Source of the DNA: Trichobilharzia szidati
Taxonomy: Eukaryota > Platyhelminthes > Trematoda > Strigeidida > Schistosomatidae
Assembly (NCBI GenBank): GCA_944472155.2
Contig: OX235277.1
Span: forward strand, 21,834,804 to 21,898,803
Direction of reading: 5' to 3'
DNA length: 64,000 bases
Shown here: positions 10,444 through 22,826 of the stretch, piece after piece
Position numbering within the stretch: position 1 is the stretch's first letter
How the letters are laid out: every line of letters begins with the position of its first letter
Notes under the pieces: generated by a model
What the model saw: only the letters and a program-made list of their open reading frames with translations
What the model was told of the DNA's origin: nothing
The model's database searches: none
Program-made: the position numbers and the translations under genes

Positions 10444-13400
10444 GTGGGCAGTTCACCTACCAAGGAATATCATTCATGGTGTTCATTTTCTCGCCACAAG
10501 GAATGATTACAAGGCGTTCTCATATGAGATATTGTTTCCTACATAACATGAATCCCATCGTCAATATGCTTAATAGATACACTTTGGAATTTAAGTGAAG
10601 GAACGTAAGTTGGCGTTATATCTGTTGAGTCATATCAATCTGCTTGTTACGCAGCGACAGTAACAATTAACAGACCCAACAATCTCCTGGTGATTTGACT
10701 TACTGAATGATTTCATGTGGTATTATATATTCAATTGAATGAGACTTGAAAGCGCAATAATATTAGCCCAAGTTAGAAATAATATGACTGCATTTAGGTC
10801 AGTTGATTCAAGGGATAACATGCCTCAGTCGCAAACCTGGTATGACTTTATACTATCTGAGCAATTTTCTGCTGGTTTTTCTTCTATCACTTAACTGCTT
10901 GCTTGATAATTGCATTACTACAGAGAAATTCATAGGATACTGTCGGGACTTTCTGTTGTTTGCTCCAAGGTGAATAGCACAAAAATAACAAAAGTCAAAA
11001 CGAAACACGGAACTATTACCTATTGCCATCAACTCTTGATTCGCTCAGCCGCTGAACAATCTGCAGTTAAACATCTTACGTGTTTCCACCTAGCCTTAAA
11101 TTTCATCTTTTGAAAACCATTTCAATCGATTAGTTTGAGAAGAACTAAAAATTAATTCTCACTAGTAACCTCATTCCTTACACGTAATAAAAATGCACCA
11201 TAATATTACAGTAGGAGAGAAACTTCCACAACATAGTGAGTGCAACATCCGATTGTTTTCTCCTCCTGTTAACATTTTGCCAACATATTTGTGTTTCCGA
11301 GCATTGGTTTTGTAAGGATTTTGTTTGATTAGTTGGAGGATTTCATTATTAACTGACATAATTTTGAGAACCATTGGAAGACTAAGGAATATTGGAGAGC
11401 TTTTTTAACGAAGTTTGTGGCTCTTCAGCAGTAAGCACTCACTGGAGTTAGAACCCAGGAACTTCTGCATTCAAGGTGAGCTAGTCAACCATTAGGCTGG
11501 TGTGACTCAATCCAATGGTACATGGATTCTAACTTCTGCCAATATTTGCGTTTATCAGAAAAGAATTTCATCTGTTGTAACTTTTCAGCTTATGAACTAT
11601 AATTTATTCAAAGAAATAAAAATTAGAAATAATAATAAAATTGATCAAAGTGAAATGATATTATGAGACTGATTCTAGTCAAGCTGATGCATGCAGCCGT
11701 ATTTACGTTGTTGGTGAAACTGAGGTCAGTATAACAAGAAAGTCATATTATTCAACAAGTTTTGAATATGAGCACATTTTTTGAGGCTATTACGAAAAAG
11801 TAAATTTTAATTTCATTTTTCACATTCCAAACACGTTTGCCACACTCCATTGTTGTACAGTAAAGGAAAAACTTGCAGCAACGAGTGAGTGAAATATTTG
11901 GTCATTTTCATTCTAAGCTGATGTGCAGCTTACATTTTTGTGTCACTCGGATGAGGCTATCATGAGCTAAAATATTTTCTCCTTTACACGACGAATTATT
12001 TTTCCCAATTATAAAATGGGGATTCCAAAATAATCAATCAAATAAGGACGATGTTATGTGACTTATGCCAGTCAGATTGATATACGCGGCTGTATTCATG
12101 TCATTGCAGATAGATAGGTCAGCATAAAAAAGCCTAATGTTACTTGTAGAGTTCGAATATGGAATAACTCAGTGAATTCTAACAACGGCGGAACGACGGT
12201 ATGTTGCAGTTGTGAGACGCTTGGCTGGGACTTTCAAAACAGTAGACGCATTCACTGGTAATTCTTCAACTCAATTGATTCATCCCAAATCATTACCTAA
12301 AATATCAAAGCAAACGATAAAAATCTATTGTTAAAGTAGTAAGGCATTTGGTGGGACGGTCTATCTTCACACTGAAGACGAAGAAAGCTACTAAGTAAAG
12401 TTTGCATTGAACACAGATAACTATTTTATAAAAGTTCTCATCTAAAAGTAACAGTGGAATGAGGCCTTCACGAATTATTTTATTTGGAATCCAGCCACCA
12501 CAACAGTTGCAAGCACAACAGGTAAGTTTGATTACACAATATATTAGTGGTTTTGTATGAGTTTCGATCACTGGCCAACGCACTCTCAAACCCTGCCTGC
12601 CGGTGAAGAGGGAAGGTTGAGCGTGAGGCTGGTTGTAAATGACAAAATAGTTTTCAGCTGCCTACTAAGGTGTAAATGAAGAGTTTTCCTCGGAACACTG
12701 ATTAAAATATTATGAATTAGTACGCTGCCTGTTATTTGCAGATCTTGTTTTGCGTCATAACACAGAACTATGCTTGATTTGTACCATAAAGTTTTACTTT
12801 TGATCAGTATTCAGAAGATCGTAATCCAAAGAAACAGTCATTAGACCCAATACATCAAGTGTGTTTGTCTGCAGATGATTGATTCCACAGAAAGTAACAT
12901 GAATACAGATACCTGGAACGATTGAGGTCATTTCATACTTACACTGGTCAACCCTAAAATGCTCTCAGAGACCAAAACTATGTCGAAATCATCCACCTGA
13001 GCTACAAATCTTCCCTATCAAATCATGTTGCTTTCTTTGATATAACGTTTATAAATTTACTGTTGTTTTACTTAATTTAGTTAAACAAGTAGAAAGTAGT
13101 ACGAAAGGTAAGCACATTTCCTGACGTTTCTTTTGCGTAATACTTGTCCTACTTATTATGAGACATCATTCTACACAGTGGGTTATTCCTATGCTGTCAA
13201 GTTGCTTTCTTGATACAAGAATAGTCATGTACGTGCTGTTGTTGGTACTACTGGACGGGTTGTAGGAGGTGGTCGGTTCAAAAGTCCTTTGAAGTGGTCC
13301 ACCCATTGTTTAATCTGTCTTCCTTCCTTGGTAATTGGGTTCCCTTGGCTGTCTTTTATAGGTTTCACTTGTGTTGATCTCTTCCCGGATAGAGACTTGG

Positions 13401-14666
13401 TTATCTGATATAGTGTCCGTCAGGTCCTTTTTGCCTGCTGCATTCTCAGCTACAGTGGCCAGGTTGTCGTAGAATTGTCTTTTGTCCTTCCTGGCACTCT
13501 TCTTCACTTCTTTGTCCAGTGCTGTGTAAGTTGAGCTCAGTGTCTCTTTCTCTTGTCCATCATTGCATTGAATCATTTTCTCTTTCACCATTCTCCTCTC
13601 CTCTATTAGCTTCCAAGTGTCCGTTGAGAGCCATTCCTTGTCTTGTTTCTTCTTTCTTCCTAAAACCATTGAGCACGTTTCGTTGAAAATTACCTTCAGA
13701 GAGTTCCAATGGTCTTCCACGCATGATTCTTCCGTGTTGCCACGTAGTGTTTCCTGCTTCGCTCTGACAGTTGCAGTAAAGGTGTCCTTTGTGGTTGTGT
13801 CCTTCAGTTTTGCGTGTTGAACTTGCATTGTGGCCTATCCCCAACTATCTATCCTTGAGGCTTTTAGCTCCACCTTGAAAGTCCCTTGTACTAGATAGTG
13901 GTCTGAATCCACATCTGCTCCTCTCCTCGATCTTGTGTCCAGTGGGCACAGTCTCCACTTCCTTGAGATTGAAATGAAGTCTATCTGGTTTTTGTTGTGT
14001 CCATCTGGTGAAATCCATGTCGCCTTGTGTATGTCCTTGTGTTTGAACACACTGCCACCAATCACCAAATCATTTCTCGATAGTGGAACAGTTGAACTAT
14101 ATTTATAACAGTCTGGTAGTATTAAATTCCGAAGTATAATCAATGGAAACATTTTTATGGAGCTGGAATCTATCATAATACTTAAGCCTGACGCATATCT
14201 GAATGACTATGCCATACATGTCAACTTGAAATTTCTTGAGGGTTAATATATTCGACAAGAGAATGTGTAGGTTACTTCGATTTCAGAACTAATGAAAATT
14301 TTGACGCCCAACTTACTTTTCCCATTAGGAAGTGTTGGTACCTGCAATTTAATAAAACAAAATGTGTATCATGTTGAAGGAGTAAGTATTAGTACAGAAG
14401 ACGTGGCATGAACACTGTTTTACTAAGTTTGTGTAATCGTACTGCCTGCAACATGCTGCTGCTCTTTCTGTTTCACTACAGGGAAATCAGGTTTACACTG
14501 TTACAGTAATGGGTTATTAATTGACAATGCTGAACAGATTGAGCCTGAAATGTCTATACACCTAATGTTCGTTTCAATTCAGCAACTCGTTCTCTTGTTC
14601 AGTCAAGTTTTCAGAAACCCGAAAATCGAAATGTACACTAAGCTCTTCCAAATATATCAGCTTTAA
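10392..14666 (+). CDS. MEG-like gene, exons 10392 to 14666 (span)
   Basis: Proposed model: leader exon 10392-10443, micro-exons 10596-10604, 11212-11235, 11861-11884, 12495-12521 and 13081-13107, terminal exon 14482-14666, poly(A) signal 14889-14894. All junctions are phase 1, so the internal exons (9, 24, 24, 27, 27 nt) can be skipped without breaking the frame. The product would be a small secreted protein with a Lys/Glu, Thr and Ser-rich middle and a 60-residue C-terminal part. This matches the general plan of schistosome micro-exon genes; I do not assign it to a numbered MEG family. The last intron holds an antisense RTE fragment. Confidence 0.6.
10596..10604 (+). CDS. candidate micro-exon, 9 nt
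   Basis: TGAAGGAAC between ctttggaatttaag and gtaagt; phase-1 reading V-K-E. The aag acceptor is the weak side. Confidence 0.4.
11212..11235 (+). CDS. micro-exon, 24 nt (first of a related pair)
   Basis: Bounded by ataatattacag and gtgagtg. Phase-1 reading VGEKLPQH. Same length and pattern as 11861-11884 (VKEKLAAT): V-x-E-K-L is shared, and both donors are gtgagtg. A duplicated exon with conserved frame is good evidence for coding. Confidence 0.65.
11385..11525 (-). mobile_element. degenerate tRNA-derived SINE with hammerhead remnant
   Basis: On the minus strand an A-box-like stretch, a B-box-like GGGTTCTAACTCC and, after it, TACTG-CTGAAGAG, which aligns with the module at 29451-29496. Here CUGAAGA is intact but GAAA is lost to an A run and stem I is broken. 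It sits in the intron between the paired 24 nt exons. Confidence 0.5.
11861..11884 (+). CDS. micro-exon, 24 nt (second of a related pair)
   Basis: Strong acceptor (cactccattgttgtacag) and donor gtgagtg. Phase-1 reading VKEKLAAT, paralogous to the exon at 11212. Confidence 0.7.
12495..12521 (+). CDS. micro-exon, 27 nt, Thr-rich
   Basis: Acceptor ttttatttggaatccag, donor gtaagt after AACAG. Phase-1 reading ATTTVASTT, suggesting a site for O-glycosylation if secreted. Confidence 0.6.
12973..13021 (+). repeat. solo fragment of a PLE terminal repeat
   Basis: ctcagagaccaaaactatgtcg and the following aaatcatccacctgagctac match the outer end of the PLE repeat at 62129-62180 with scattered changes. 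No coding part accompanies it. Confidence 0.6.
13081..13107 (+). CDS. micro-exon, 27 nt
   Basis: Strong acceptor (tgttgttttacttaatttag) and donor gtaagc. Phase-1 reading VKQVESSTK. Same length as the preceding exon. Confidence 0.6.
13215..14095 (-). mobile_element. RTE/SR2-type LINE fragment (endonuclease end and linker)
   Basis: On the minus strand, LVIGGSVFKHKDIHKATW, then SPDGHNKNQIDFI and RRGADVDSDHYLV, is the C-terminal part of an apurinic endonuclease domain (the SDH motif is present). It continues in the same frame past a TAG at 13835-13837 into the linker (KLKDTTTKDTF, EWLSTDTWKLIEERR, ARKDKRQFYDNLA). After a frameshift near 13330 it ends in KQWVDHFKGLLNRPPPT. The reverse transcriptase that should follow is missing, as is the N-terminal endonuclease, so this is a dead internal piece. 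It sits in the last intron of the 10.4-14.7 kb gene, in antisense. Confidence 0.85.
14482..14666 (+). CDS. terminal exon of the 10.4-14.7 kb gene
   Basis: One of the best acceptors in the window (gctctttctgtttcactacag). Phase 1 is open for 60 codons after the split codon to TAA at 14664-14666. The peptide starts GKSGLHCYSNGLLID, carries a hydrophobic stretch (LMFVSIQQLVLLFSQVF) and ends KLFQIYQL. The hydrophobic stretch could be a membrane or membrane-interacting helix, as proposed for some MEG products; here that is inference. Confidence 0.6.
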
Positions 14667-14888
14667 TATGTTTAAGTTGAGGAAAGTTAATGAAGGGATA
14701 TGCGATAGAAAGCTCTTTACGATAAAGTCAGCGTAGAACTAGAGTAGATGTAAATTTTCTTACCAAATATTTCTTGATATTTTTAACAGCTTGGAGATAA
14801 CAATGCAACATAGACTGGTACACTGACTTTTCTGCACTTTCTATCATGAAATGTGATTCACATATGATGATAATCATTCTGATGGAGT

Positions 14889-14894
14889 AATAAA
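14889..14894 (+). terminator. poly(A) signal AATAAA
   Basis: Canonical hexamer 223 nt after the stop of the terminal exon at 14482-14666. Confidence 0.5.
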
Positions 14895-14899
14895 CTTAT

Positions 14900-16912
14900 T
14901 TACGTGAATGGTTCTTCATTTGTAATCCAAAAAGGCCAGTAAATAACAGTTTAATATGCGCATTCATTTCTTTGTAATATCTGCACGTCGCGAAAATAGA
15001 GAAACGGAAATTTGAATAAAATCTACAAAATACTGAGTTATTTATGAGCAAGGAAGATAATAGTTGAAACTAGTTTTATTGATAATTCCGCACACTTGCT
15101 TATTTTGTAGATCAAGCTTCACACGAAACGGTTTATGCAAACCAATCAAGAACTTAAACTTATTAGTAGTTATTGTATCAGATTATTTTCTATATGCCTT
15201 TCTGCTTTTGTGAATGTTTTGAAGTTGATTTGTCTGTCATATCACCTTCACGTACAAAGAGCGACAACTACACCCTCTGTATTCATGTCCTCACATGCAT
15301 GCTGGTATAAAATGTTGAATGTAATATATGCATTGAAAGACCATAATAACAGCTAATTCACATTGACTCATCTCTCCTCACCAAATCGATTTGCAATCAC
15401 TTTTAAGTGCGTTTTTCTATATTAATACAAAACCATCTTGTCACCGGTCAACAAGTGATGTGTTTTAAATCAACTATCCCATACACTCGAATCTTCTTCC
15501 AAACTAAGGATAATTAACTGCAGTTTCATTGCTATTTGTGAATACATCTTCATGTTCATTCCAACCAGAGTTATATTCTTGAATATTCGTCCTCAGAGAT
15601 AACTTCTGCTGAATAGAATCGAAATATTAGTTTCGTAATTTGAGTTGGAACTATCCTATGAAAGGGCGATACTGATGAATAAATAATTTCACCTGAGTTG
15701 TAAATTAAATTTTTCTTCTATTCATCTCATCTGTGATATGAAACCACTATACTTCCTCGTCAGAAAAATATAAATCTACCTGAAAAATGTGAACACCAAT
15801 AAGACGAATATATCAAGAAGTCTACAACATACACACTGAATCCACAACGTTTTGCAATTCACTGGATTTCAGTTAGGATTTGCCTAGTATTCAGCCACAT
15901 GTTTGAGACGGTCATGAGTCTAGACTTTATTTTCAGTTGCATTCTGAAAAGCTGGTGTCCTTGAGAACTTGATAAAACTCAAGTCTCGAAGTGATGTTGT
16001 AATAACTGATATGAATATGAACAATAAATTGTGTTCGAAACGTAATCCTGTGAGTAATACTGTTTCACTGTGTGACATATCTAGTAAACAAACTTATATG
16101 GAATCATGCAATTTATGAGCTCTCTCGGAATTTCAAAGATTTGGCTTTACCATGAACGTAATGAACACCAGAGAAAATAAGAAGTGGATATCAACGAGTA
16201 ACCAAATATCTGCACAAGTTACTGGAATTAATTTATCAATCGACCACAATTGGTAAGTTTCTAACTTTAACTATTTATGCAACAACTACATGTTTCATAT
16301 ATCGGTTTATAATACTGTGTGAGACGTTGTCGGATTAATTTTGTTGTCTTTCAATATAGAAACGTATTTTACCATTAAAACTATTTAATTCTATCTCAAA
16401 TGAATACGATTCAAAGTTACTCTGATTTACACCAGCTATCAATTTTAGACTAAGAAATCCTTAGTCGACAGAATGCATTGCATAAATTGAGAATCTATGA
16501 AAAGCTGAAAATAACTAGACCTGATCAAACGTGTTGATGCAGTTAGTATGAATAAGAGTGGCAGTATAGAAAAAGTGAGTCGCCTTCTGAGTGATCGAAA
16601 AAAGTTTCAAAAATTTAATAATTCTAGTGACACAACTGAGGACATTGAACGTCAAATGACTGGGGCATGAAATTCATGGGCAGAACGAGATCTGATTTAC
16701 TCAGAAGAGAAGTGGCGAGTAAAGCAGTTGGTACCTCAACATTCTGGGCTGATGACCTTCCATGTAATATAGACGACCTTCCATGTATTCAGCATCTTAG
16801 AAAGTGTTAGAAGACTGAATATTTTATATACGCCTATCTGCTTTGATGAATAATTTGAAAATGTGTGTGCAAATGCTTCGGTCACCTCGACATATAAAAG
16901 GCGTACTTCATT

Positions 16913-16963
<51 letters not shown>

Positions 16964-17110
16964 CATCTAATCTGATGACACGCTCTTATTGACCATGCAT
17001 ATTTTAAATGGTAATCGCAATTAATCGATCATTGCTCCACCTTGATCTTAATCTATATACATGAAATCTTGTAAAAGAAAAATCCCCAAATTGAAATCAA
17101 AACAACATTT
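14900..17110. other. A+T-rich intergenic DNA with a TA microsatellite
   Basis: No gene recognised. A pure TA run lies at 16917-16961. An isolated consensus donor (gtaagt) at about 16256 has no partner acceptor in a usable frame. Confidence 0.5.
16917..16961. repeat. (TA)n microsatellite
   Basis: About 22 uninterrupted TA units. Confidence 0.95.
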
Positions 17111-17114
17111 TGAG

Positions 17115-17152
17115 CGAACAATTGTTATCGATAACTTCTTCTTCTGGCTATA
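17115..17152 (-). ncRNA. hammerhead remnant in PLE arm
   Basis: AGAAGAAG-UUAUCGAUAAC-AAUUGUUCG occupies the position of CUGANGA-stem II-GAAA-cleavage site in other PLE arms. Stem II is a perfect hairpin, but GAAA is AAUU. The other arm (18271-18309) has the same changes. Confidence 0.35.
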
Positions 17153-17675
17153 CAGCTATAAATCCATGAATAATAGAGTACATATAGTCAATAAAGGCAA
17201 ATGAAAATAATATCAGAAACTGTATTGGGGTGAATGTGTAAGTTGAAATTATAGTCCATTAGTTAACATAGTCAATTAAATGTGTATAAGGTGTATAGTC
17301 AGAAAAGATGTGATGATGTGTGAATGGGTAATTGGGTGATATAGTGTTGTTTTATAGTCAACGGAATATAAGTGTCATTGGGGTGAGAGAAATACGATAA
17401 CCACAAAATACATACAAAGACACATTAACAAAGGGGACACTGAATGAGAGGGCTGACCGATAATGTCTAATGATAAAATAAAGAGGCTAAATTGTAAATT
17501 GTATTAAGATATTACAGAATTGGTAGGCTTAGTATAAAATCCTCATGTTTGACATAAATTAAGGGTAACAATGAGGTGAAATAAACTGGATTGAGAAATG
17601 GATAATAAAGAAGTGATATCACAAAATGATAATAATGGTTTAATATCAGTAAAAAGTTTGAGCATTGTGGATTAG

Positions 17676-17779
17676 ATCAAATAAAGTATAATTATATTTT
17701 AATAGTTTACACAATTACACCAATAACAAAACTTATCCTTGTGTGTAAACTATTAAAATATAATTATACTTTATTTGAT
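17676..17779. repeat. perfect 37 bp inverted repeat with 30 bp spacer
   Basis: 17676-17712 is exactly complementary to 17743-17779. It lies inside the deleted PLE, between its coding remnant and its left arm. Either a recent duplication by strand switching or a small inserted element. Confidence 0.9.
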
Positions 17780-18270
17780 AATAATGGTAATTATAATACG
17801 GAAAATTATAATCCTGGCCAGGGTAGATTAAGAGAGTGAATAAGTTTGTTTTCTGTACACATATGTCAGGTCTCTCTCTTAATCTCTAAAGCCTCAGCTA
17901 TGGCTAGGAGGCATAATCGTGCGCCTTTGGGGAGATTGTTCGTACCTCTTTATTTTAATCATTAGACATTATCGGTCAGCCCTCACATTCAGTGTCCCCT
18001 TTGTTAATGTGTGTTTGTATGTATTTTGTGGTTATCGCATTTCTCTCACCCCAATGACACTTCTATTCTGTTGACAACACTATATCACGCAGTTGTTCAT
18101 TCACACATCATCACATTTTTTCTGACTATACACCTTCTACACATTTGATTGACCATGTTAACTAATGGACTATAATTTCAACTTACACATTCACCCCAAT
18201 ACAGTTTCTGATATTATTTTCATTTGCCTTTATTGACTATATGTACTCTATTATTCATGGATTTATAGCT

Positions 18271-18309
18271 GTATAGCCAGAAGAAGAAGTTATCGATAAC
18301 AATTGTTCG
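18271..18309 (+). ncRNA. hammerhead remnant in PLE arm
   Basis: Mirror copy of 17115-17152 at the right edge of the same element. Confidence 0.35.
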
Positions 18310-21300
18310 TTCGAAGTCTTATTAACATATAATCTATATACAGCTACATCTATTTTGTAAAATTGTTTGGAATATCTCTTAGTCTCCACCGCATACCAAC
18401 ATTATTGGATTTAAAATTCGAATAAATAAAGAAGTGTTTATTGAAAAAAAGTGCTTTTTCGGTTAATATAACCTGAACTAAATATTCACGGTTTTTTGAC
18501 ATTCTAATACGAGCAAAACACGTTCGCATTGAAGCCTTAATGTCTTCAGTTAGATTTACTCTGTTGTTGTTAGTGCATTGTGATTACGCATCTGACACTT
18601 TCTAATCTTCAAGAACAAGAACATCGAGTGTCTACCCACATGAATAAGGCCAGCCGTTAGTGAGCAATTCATTGGTATTATTTATTTATTTAATTTGATC
18701 GGTGTGATCGTAAACATTCTATAACACTCCGAGTCGTCGTGTCATTTGGAAATATATGAGAATATGTCAGAAACATGCTGCTTATATTTTCTAATTCAGT
18801 ATCAAACTCCTCAGTCTCATAAATTAAGTATCCTAGTGTGCAAGATATTTGTTGATTTCATTGACGTGCCTATGGCACCTGCCACCATATTGCATTCCCT
18901 TTAGAATTTTCCTTTCCTTTCGGTGAAAATAAGCCAAGTGAATAGTTACTCGTCACTATACTTCCATGAAACAAACCAATGAAATTCTCTCTCCATGTAA
19001 TTGTGTGGCACGCTTCACAACATGTGTCCTTATTTTCGAATGAACATTATTTTTGAATTCAGTGATGCAGCCAATCACTCTCGCCATTTATATATTGTGC
19101 TATACTTCTGAGGTAGGCATAAATTCTGCTATACAACTATAATCAATTTGTAGAAGGATTTGCACAAACCATACTTTCAACTGTTTCTCTTTGGAAATAC
19201 TTCATTTGTGTGAACAACATTTCTCTAAAGAAACAAGGTGATGGACTTGGCCAGATATGGTCAGTAAAATTGGGTGACATTCCTACTGAAACGAAATGGT
19301 TGTCTAATTAGAAATATTGTTTCATAGTGCTTAACATTTTCTTATCAAACAGATTTCGACAATCGATAACTGTGCACCTTAGAGCACACAGTGCACAAAA
19401 GAGTGATGAGATGATGTCGAAATGATGTACATTTAATGTACATAGTCAAGGCGCCTACTCCAGTGTCTCGTTATCAGAATGGCCTGAGAAACTCCTGGTT
19501 ATCATCAATATCTTTCCCATAAACCATACTTTTATAACTTGTCTCATACTTTCAAACTATGATCGTTGTGTAGTCGAAGTAATAATTCTGATTTTGAAGC
19601 AGAACGATTACGGCAACTTAGTGTCATTCTCTACATGACCACACACCGAAACGCAGTCAATGTTTGTAAAATTCAGCGTAATTACGCAAAACGACGCGAA
19701 TGCTTTGAAACACTTTAAACTGAAGCGAGTGTTGTGCATGCTAGTCAAACTGTCAAGGAACGTATGTTTATAAAATTAAATACTTTCAAGATACTGGAGT
19801 ACACTTAAATACAAAACTCACACACTGACTTTTTTGAAACGATTTCGATAGCACACTGAGTATTAATTGATCTCTACACCTGATTCAACTACATGCACTA
19901 GGTTGCTTACCACATCATCAGCAAAACCATCAAATAATGTCAGTATTCTTTTCAATACCACCTCTGATCAAATTTTATAAACATGCATGCCATTTTCACA
20001 CACAGCGTCACTGACAGTTCTCACAGAACTAAATAAATTGGAGATAGGTACTTGATTAACCTGTGTAATAGAGAGAGAAACAGAAAATAGAAAAGAATAG
20101 AACAGTTATGTGAAAGAGTGGTTACTCAACCTGACATGTGAATACCAACAGTTGTTGTTTCGCATATTATATCCACTGTCATGTGTGAAATGAAACAACC
20201 TAATTATAGCAAATCAGCAATGACTCACCTCCACCAGCCTAGTCCACTTCAAATCAATGCCAAGTGCTTTTTATTTGATGATAGGTGTGTTTTGGCCAAT
20301 GCGTTATCTGGCTTTAATTCTACTGCCTAAACTTCTGACATCTTCTGTCAAGTTTATTAGGAACAGCTACTTCCTTTTCATGCAGTTCGTAGATGATTAT
20401 TGGCCATCACTGATGTATACGAGGTATTTAAGCACCATTTACGCTATTCCATGACCGTGACTAATAACCCACTTCAAACTGTAAGACATAAGCACAATTC
20501 CATTATCCCTGAAGAATAAGTCAAGTTTCAGAGAAAACAAATAGTCCAAGAGAAACAACCTATCACGTTCTTTATTCGCATTAATTGGACTAAAATGATC
20601 TTCATATTTACCGTAATTTGATTGAGTTTATGTCAAGTGAAATTGACAGACACTTTGTTGACGCAGACCAACTTGTTTATTTATATATTATACCACACGG
20701 TTAAATGCCGGTTACTTTATGGAATTTCCACATTTCTTTCGTCAAAATGGCGCCTGTGACATTTTTCTGTAGGTAGCGAAATCAGAGAATATCTATCGTC
20801 TATTTGCACAACTAATTTATGCATTTGGGTTCCTATTCCTGAGTAGTGTAACTAATGTGAAAGAAAAGAGGAATAAAATCATGCAGATGAATTTATATTC
20901 TTATGTTTGAAATATTTTCCTAATATTGACATGCATAGGTTGAAGCATCTGCTCAGTTTAGGCTTCAGATTTACGTAATAATGAATGAATCTCCCCCCTT
21001 AATAATAATAATAACAATAATAATGATTTTCTTTATTCCAAAAACAGTATGGAATTTTCAGCATTAGTCTCAATATTGCATCTAATAACAATGTACGATA
21101 TTTTCTGTAAATAATGATTGCTTCAACTGTTTGAAGTCTTGAAACAGACTGCTAGAAAATTTTAAAAAATTATAGAAATTATTTTCGAAGCAAATACAGG
21201 AATAGTGGTTAAATTATGAAAATAATACGACATAGAGAACGCCGAAACACAATTTCACTTTACACATTATTCTACTTACTCTCAGTAAGTAGCTCAAATG

Positions 21301-22826
21301 TTCGTAAAATAAATTTTCCATAAGTGTAACTTATTCAATATATTTTTGGATGAATGTTGATGCAGACAACAGACCTTTTACTCAAGTGAGCCATGGTGAT
21401 ACGCTTTTACACACAAGTAGTTTGAAAATCGTGTTTCAACAATTTCTACACATTTTCATGATTCGACCATGGTAATGTGGACTAAATGTGGCCGTGATTC
21501 CTTAATTTATATCATTTAGGGTGTATTTGAATGAATGCGTGTCACAGATTTCATTGTATAGTTGGATATTTTCATTCACTAGGAAAGATTCCTGCTATGA
21601 GTGAGGTAGCCAGGCCACGAAAACAGATGCTGAAAAGATAAATTATTATCAAACATGATGTCGATGGATGACAAATTTTCACCGGCGGTGAAATGTGGTG
21701 GACATATGGTGAACTGAAACAAATCTCTATAATATTCAATGCATCATCAGTATATTCTGTCATCTATCATTTGTCAAATTTGCATAAAGCCTACGACTTT
21801 CTTTCCTTTACACATTTAGCACTCATATATGAACTGCTCAGGAGCTAACTGTAACTGTATGATGAAATAAAGATATTCTAAGTGAATTCAAAATGATGAT
21901 AGCCCAATTATGGTCCTTATATTTCACTCATTCTTAGTAACTTGTCATCTTTCACTATCACTCGTGTTGGTCCAAGAATTATTTCAGCCAGTGAAGTCTT
22001 CCAATCATATAAGGGAACTTGCTTACAGATGAGTAGCTGACACACCAGCTATTTAGTGTAAACTCCATGCTACTCACATATTGTAGGTTTCGATTCAAAA
22101 GTTGCATCGGTTTAATAAATTTTGATTGTGTTATTAGAAGATGGGTTCGTTCTGCGAAAGCAGATGCACTTACACAATATACTTTGAAAATTCTGATCAC
22201 CTATTCACTTATCGAATCATGTACATCAAGAACAAGAGATCAAATAATATTTAACTTTAAAGACTACTTTTGGTGACGTAATGAGATAAGCACAGCCAAG
22301 TACATAGTATTATTAGAGTGTGTTACTCTGACTGTTTTCATAAATACTGTTGAAAGCTATTTCGATATCAATGTTGTGATCAGTATTAATAAGGTTTTTT
22401 GCTGTAGACAAGGTCGTCAGTCTGTTATCTCAGCGTATCTTTTTTTCAAAACACTTGAGTATATCCTCTTTAGCCTAACGTTCAAAGCGCATGTCAATAT
22501 ACGCGCAAATGACATAGTGTACAGAATGCAACATAATCATTTTTGTATTGCTGACGCTTGTATTGAAGAATGTTTTCTACTTTTCGGTAATTATAAGATG
22601 GCCTAAAACGTAGGTCAAGAAAGATGACCGCATTTTGTCTATCTTGAATTCTTACCATTTCTCCAACATTGTAATACGATCTGATGAAGAAAGGTTTGTT
22701 AACTATGGAATAGTCTTCAAGCAAATCATCACCACCGCTTTCGACCAGTGGTCAGGTTTCAAGATAATTATGCTGACGATAATAATAATATATCTAGATC
22801 TAAGAACACAATATTCAGCGAAGAGA
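18310..22826. other. long stretch without a recognised gene
   Basis: A+T-rich, with an AAT-rich simple repeat at about 21002-21026. The open frames at 20257-20454, 21572-21763, 21979-22276 and 22376-22724 show no domain, and those on opposite strands overlap. One candidate terminal exon at 20773 is listed separately. Confidence 0.5.
20773..20846 (+). CDS. weak candidate terminal exon
   Basis: Good acceptor (gtgacatttttctgtag), phase 1 open for 23 codons (GSEIREYLSSICTTN ...) to TAG, and AATAAA at 20872-20877, only 25 nt after the stop. No matching upstream micro-exons were found. Confidence 0.25.

Larger units (their letters stand above)
17115..18309 (-). mobile_element. internally deleted PLE with inverted terminal repeats
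   Basis: Inverted arms 17115-17486 and 17945-18309 (about 370 bp) match with a few differences. On the minus strand between them, 17825-17915 encodes the C-terminus of a PLE polyprotein: LLAIAEALEIKRE, then after a frameshift RPDICVQKTNLFTLL. The reverse transcriptase and most of the GIY-YIG endonuclease are gone. Confidence 0.75.

Noticed and set aside
13560..13844. Second open frame over the RTE fragment
   Set aside because: Shadow of the LINE linker in another frame.
22730..22770. Hammerhead on the minus strand near gaccactggtcgaaagcgg
   Set aside because: A stem II hairpin and GAAA are present, but no CUGANGA and no consistent stem I.
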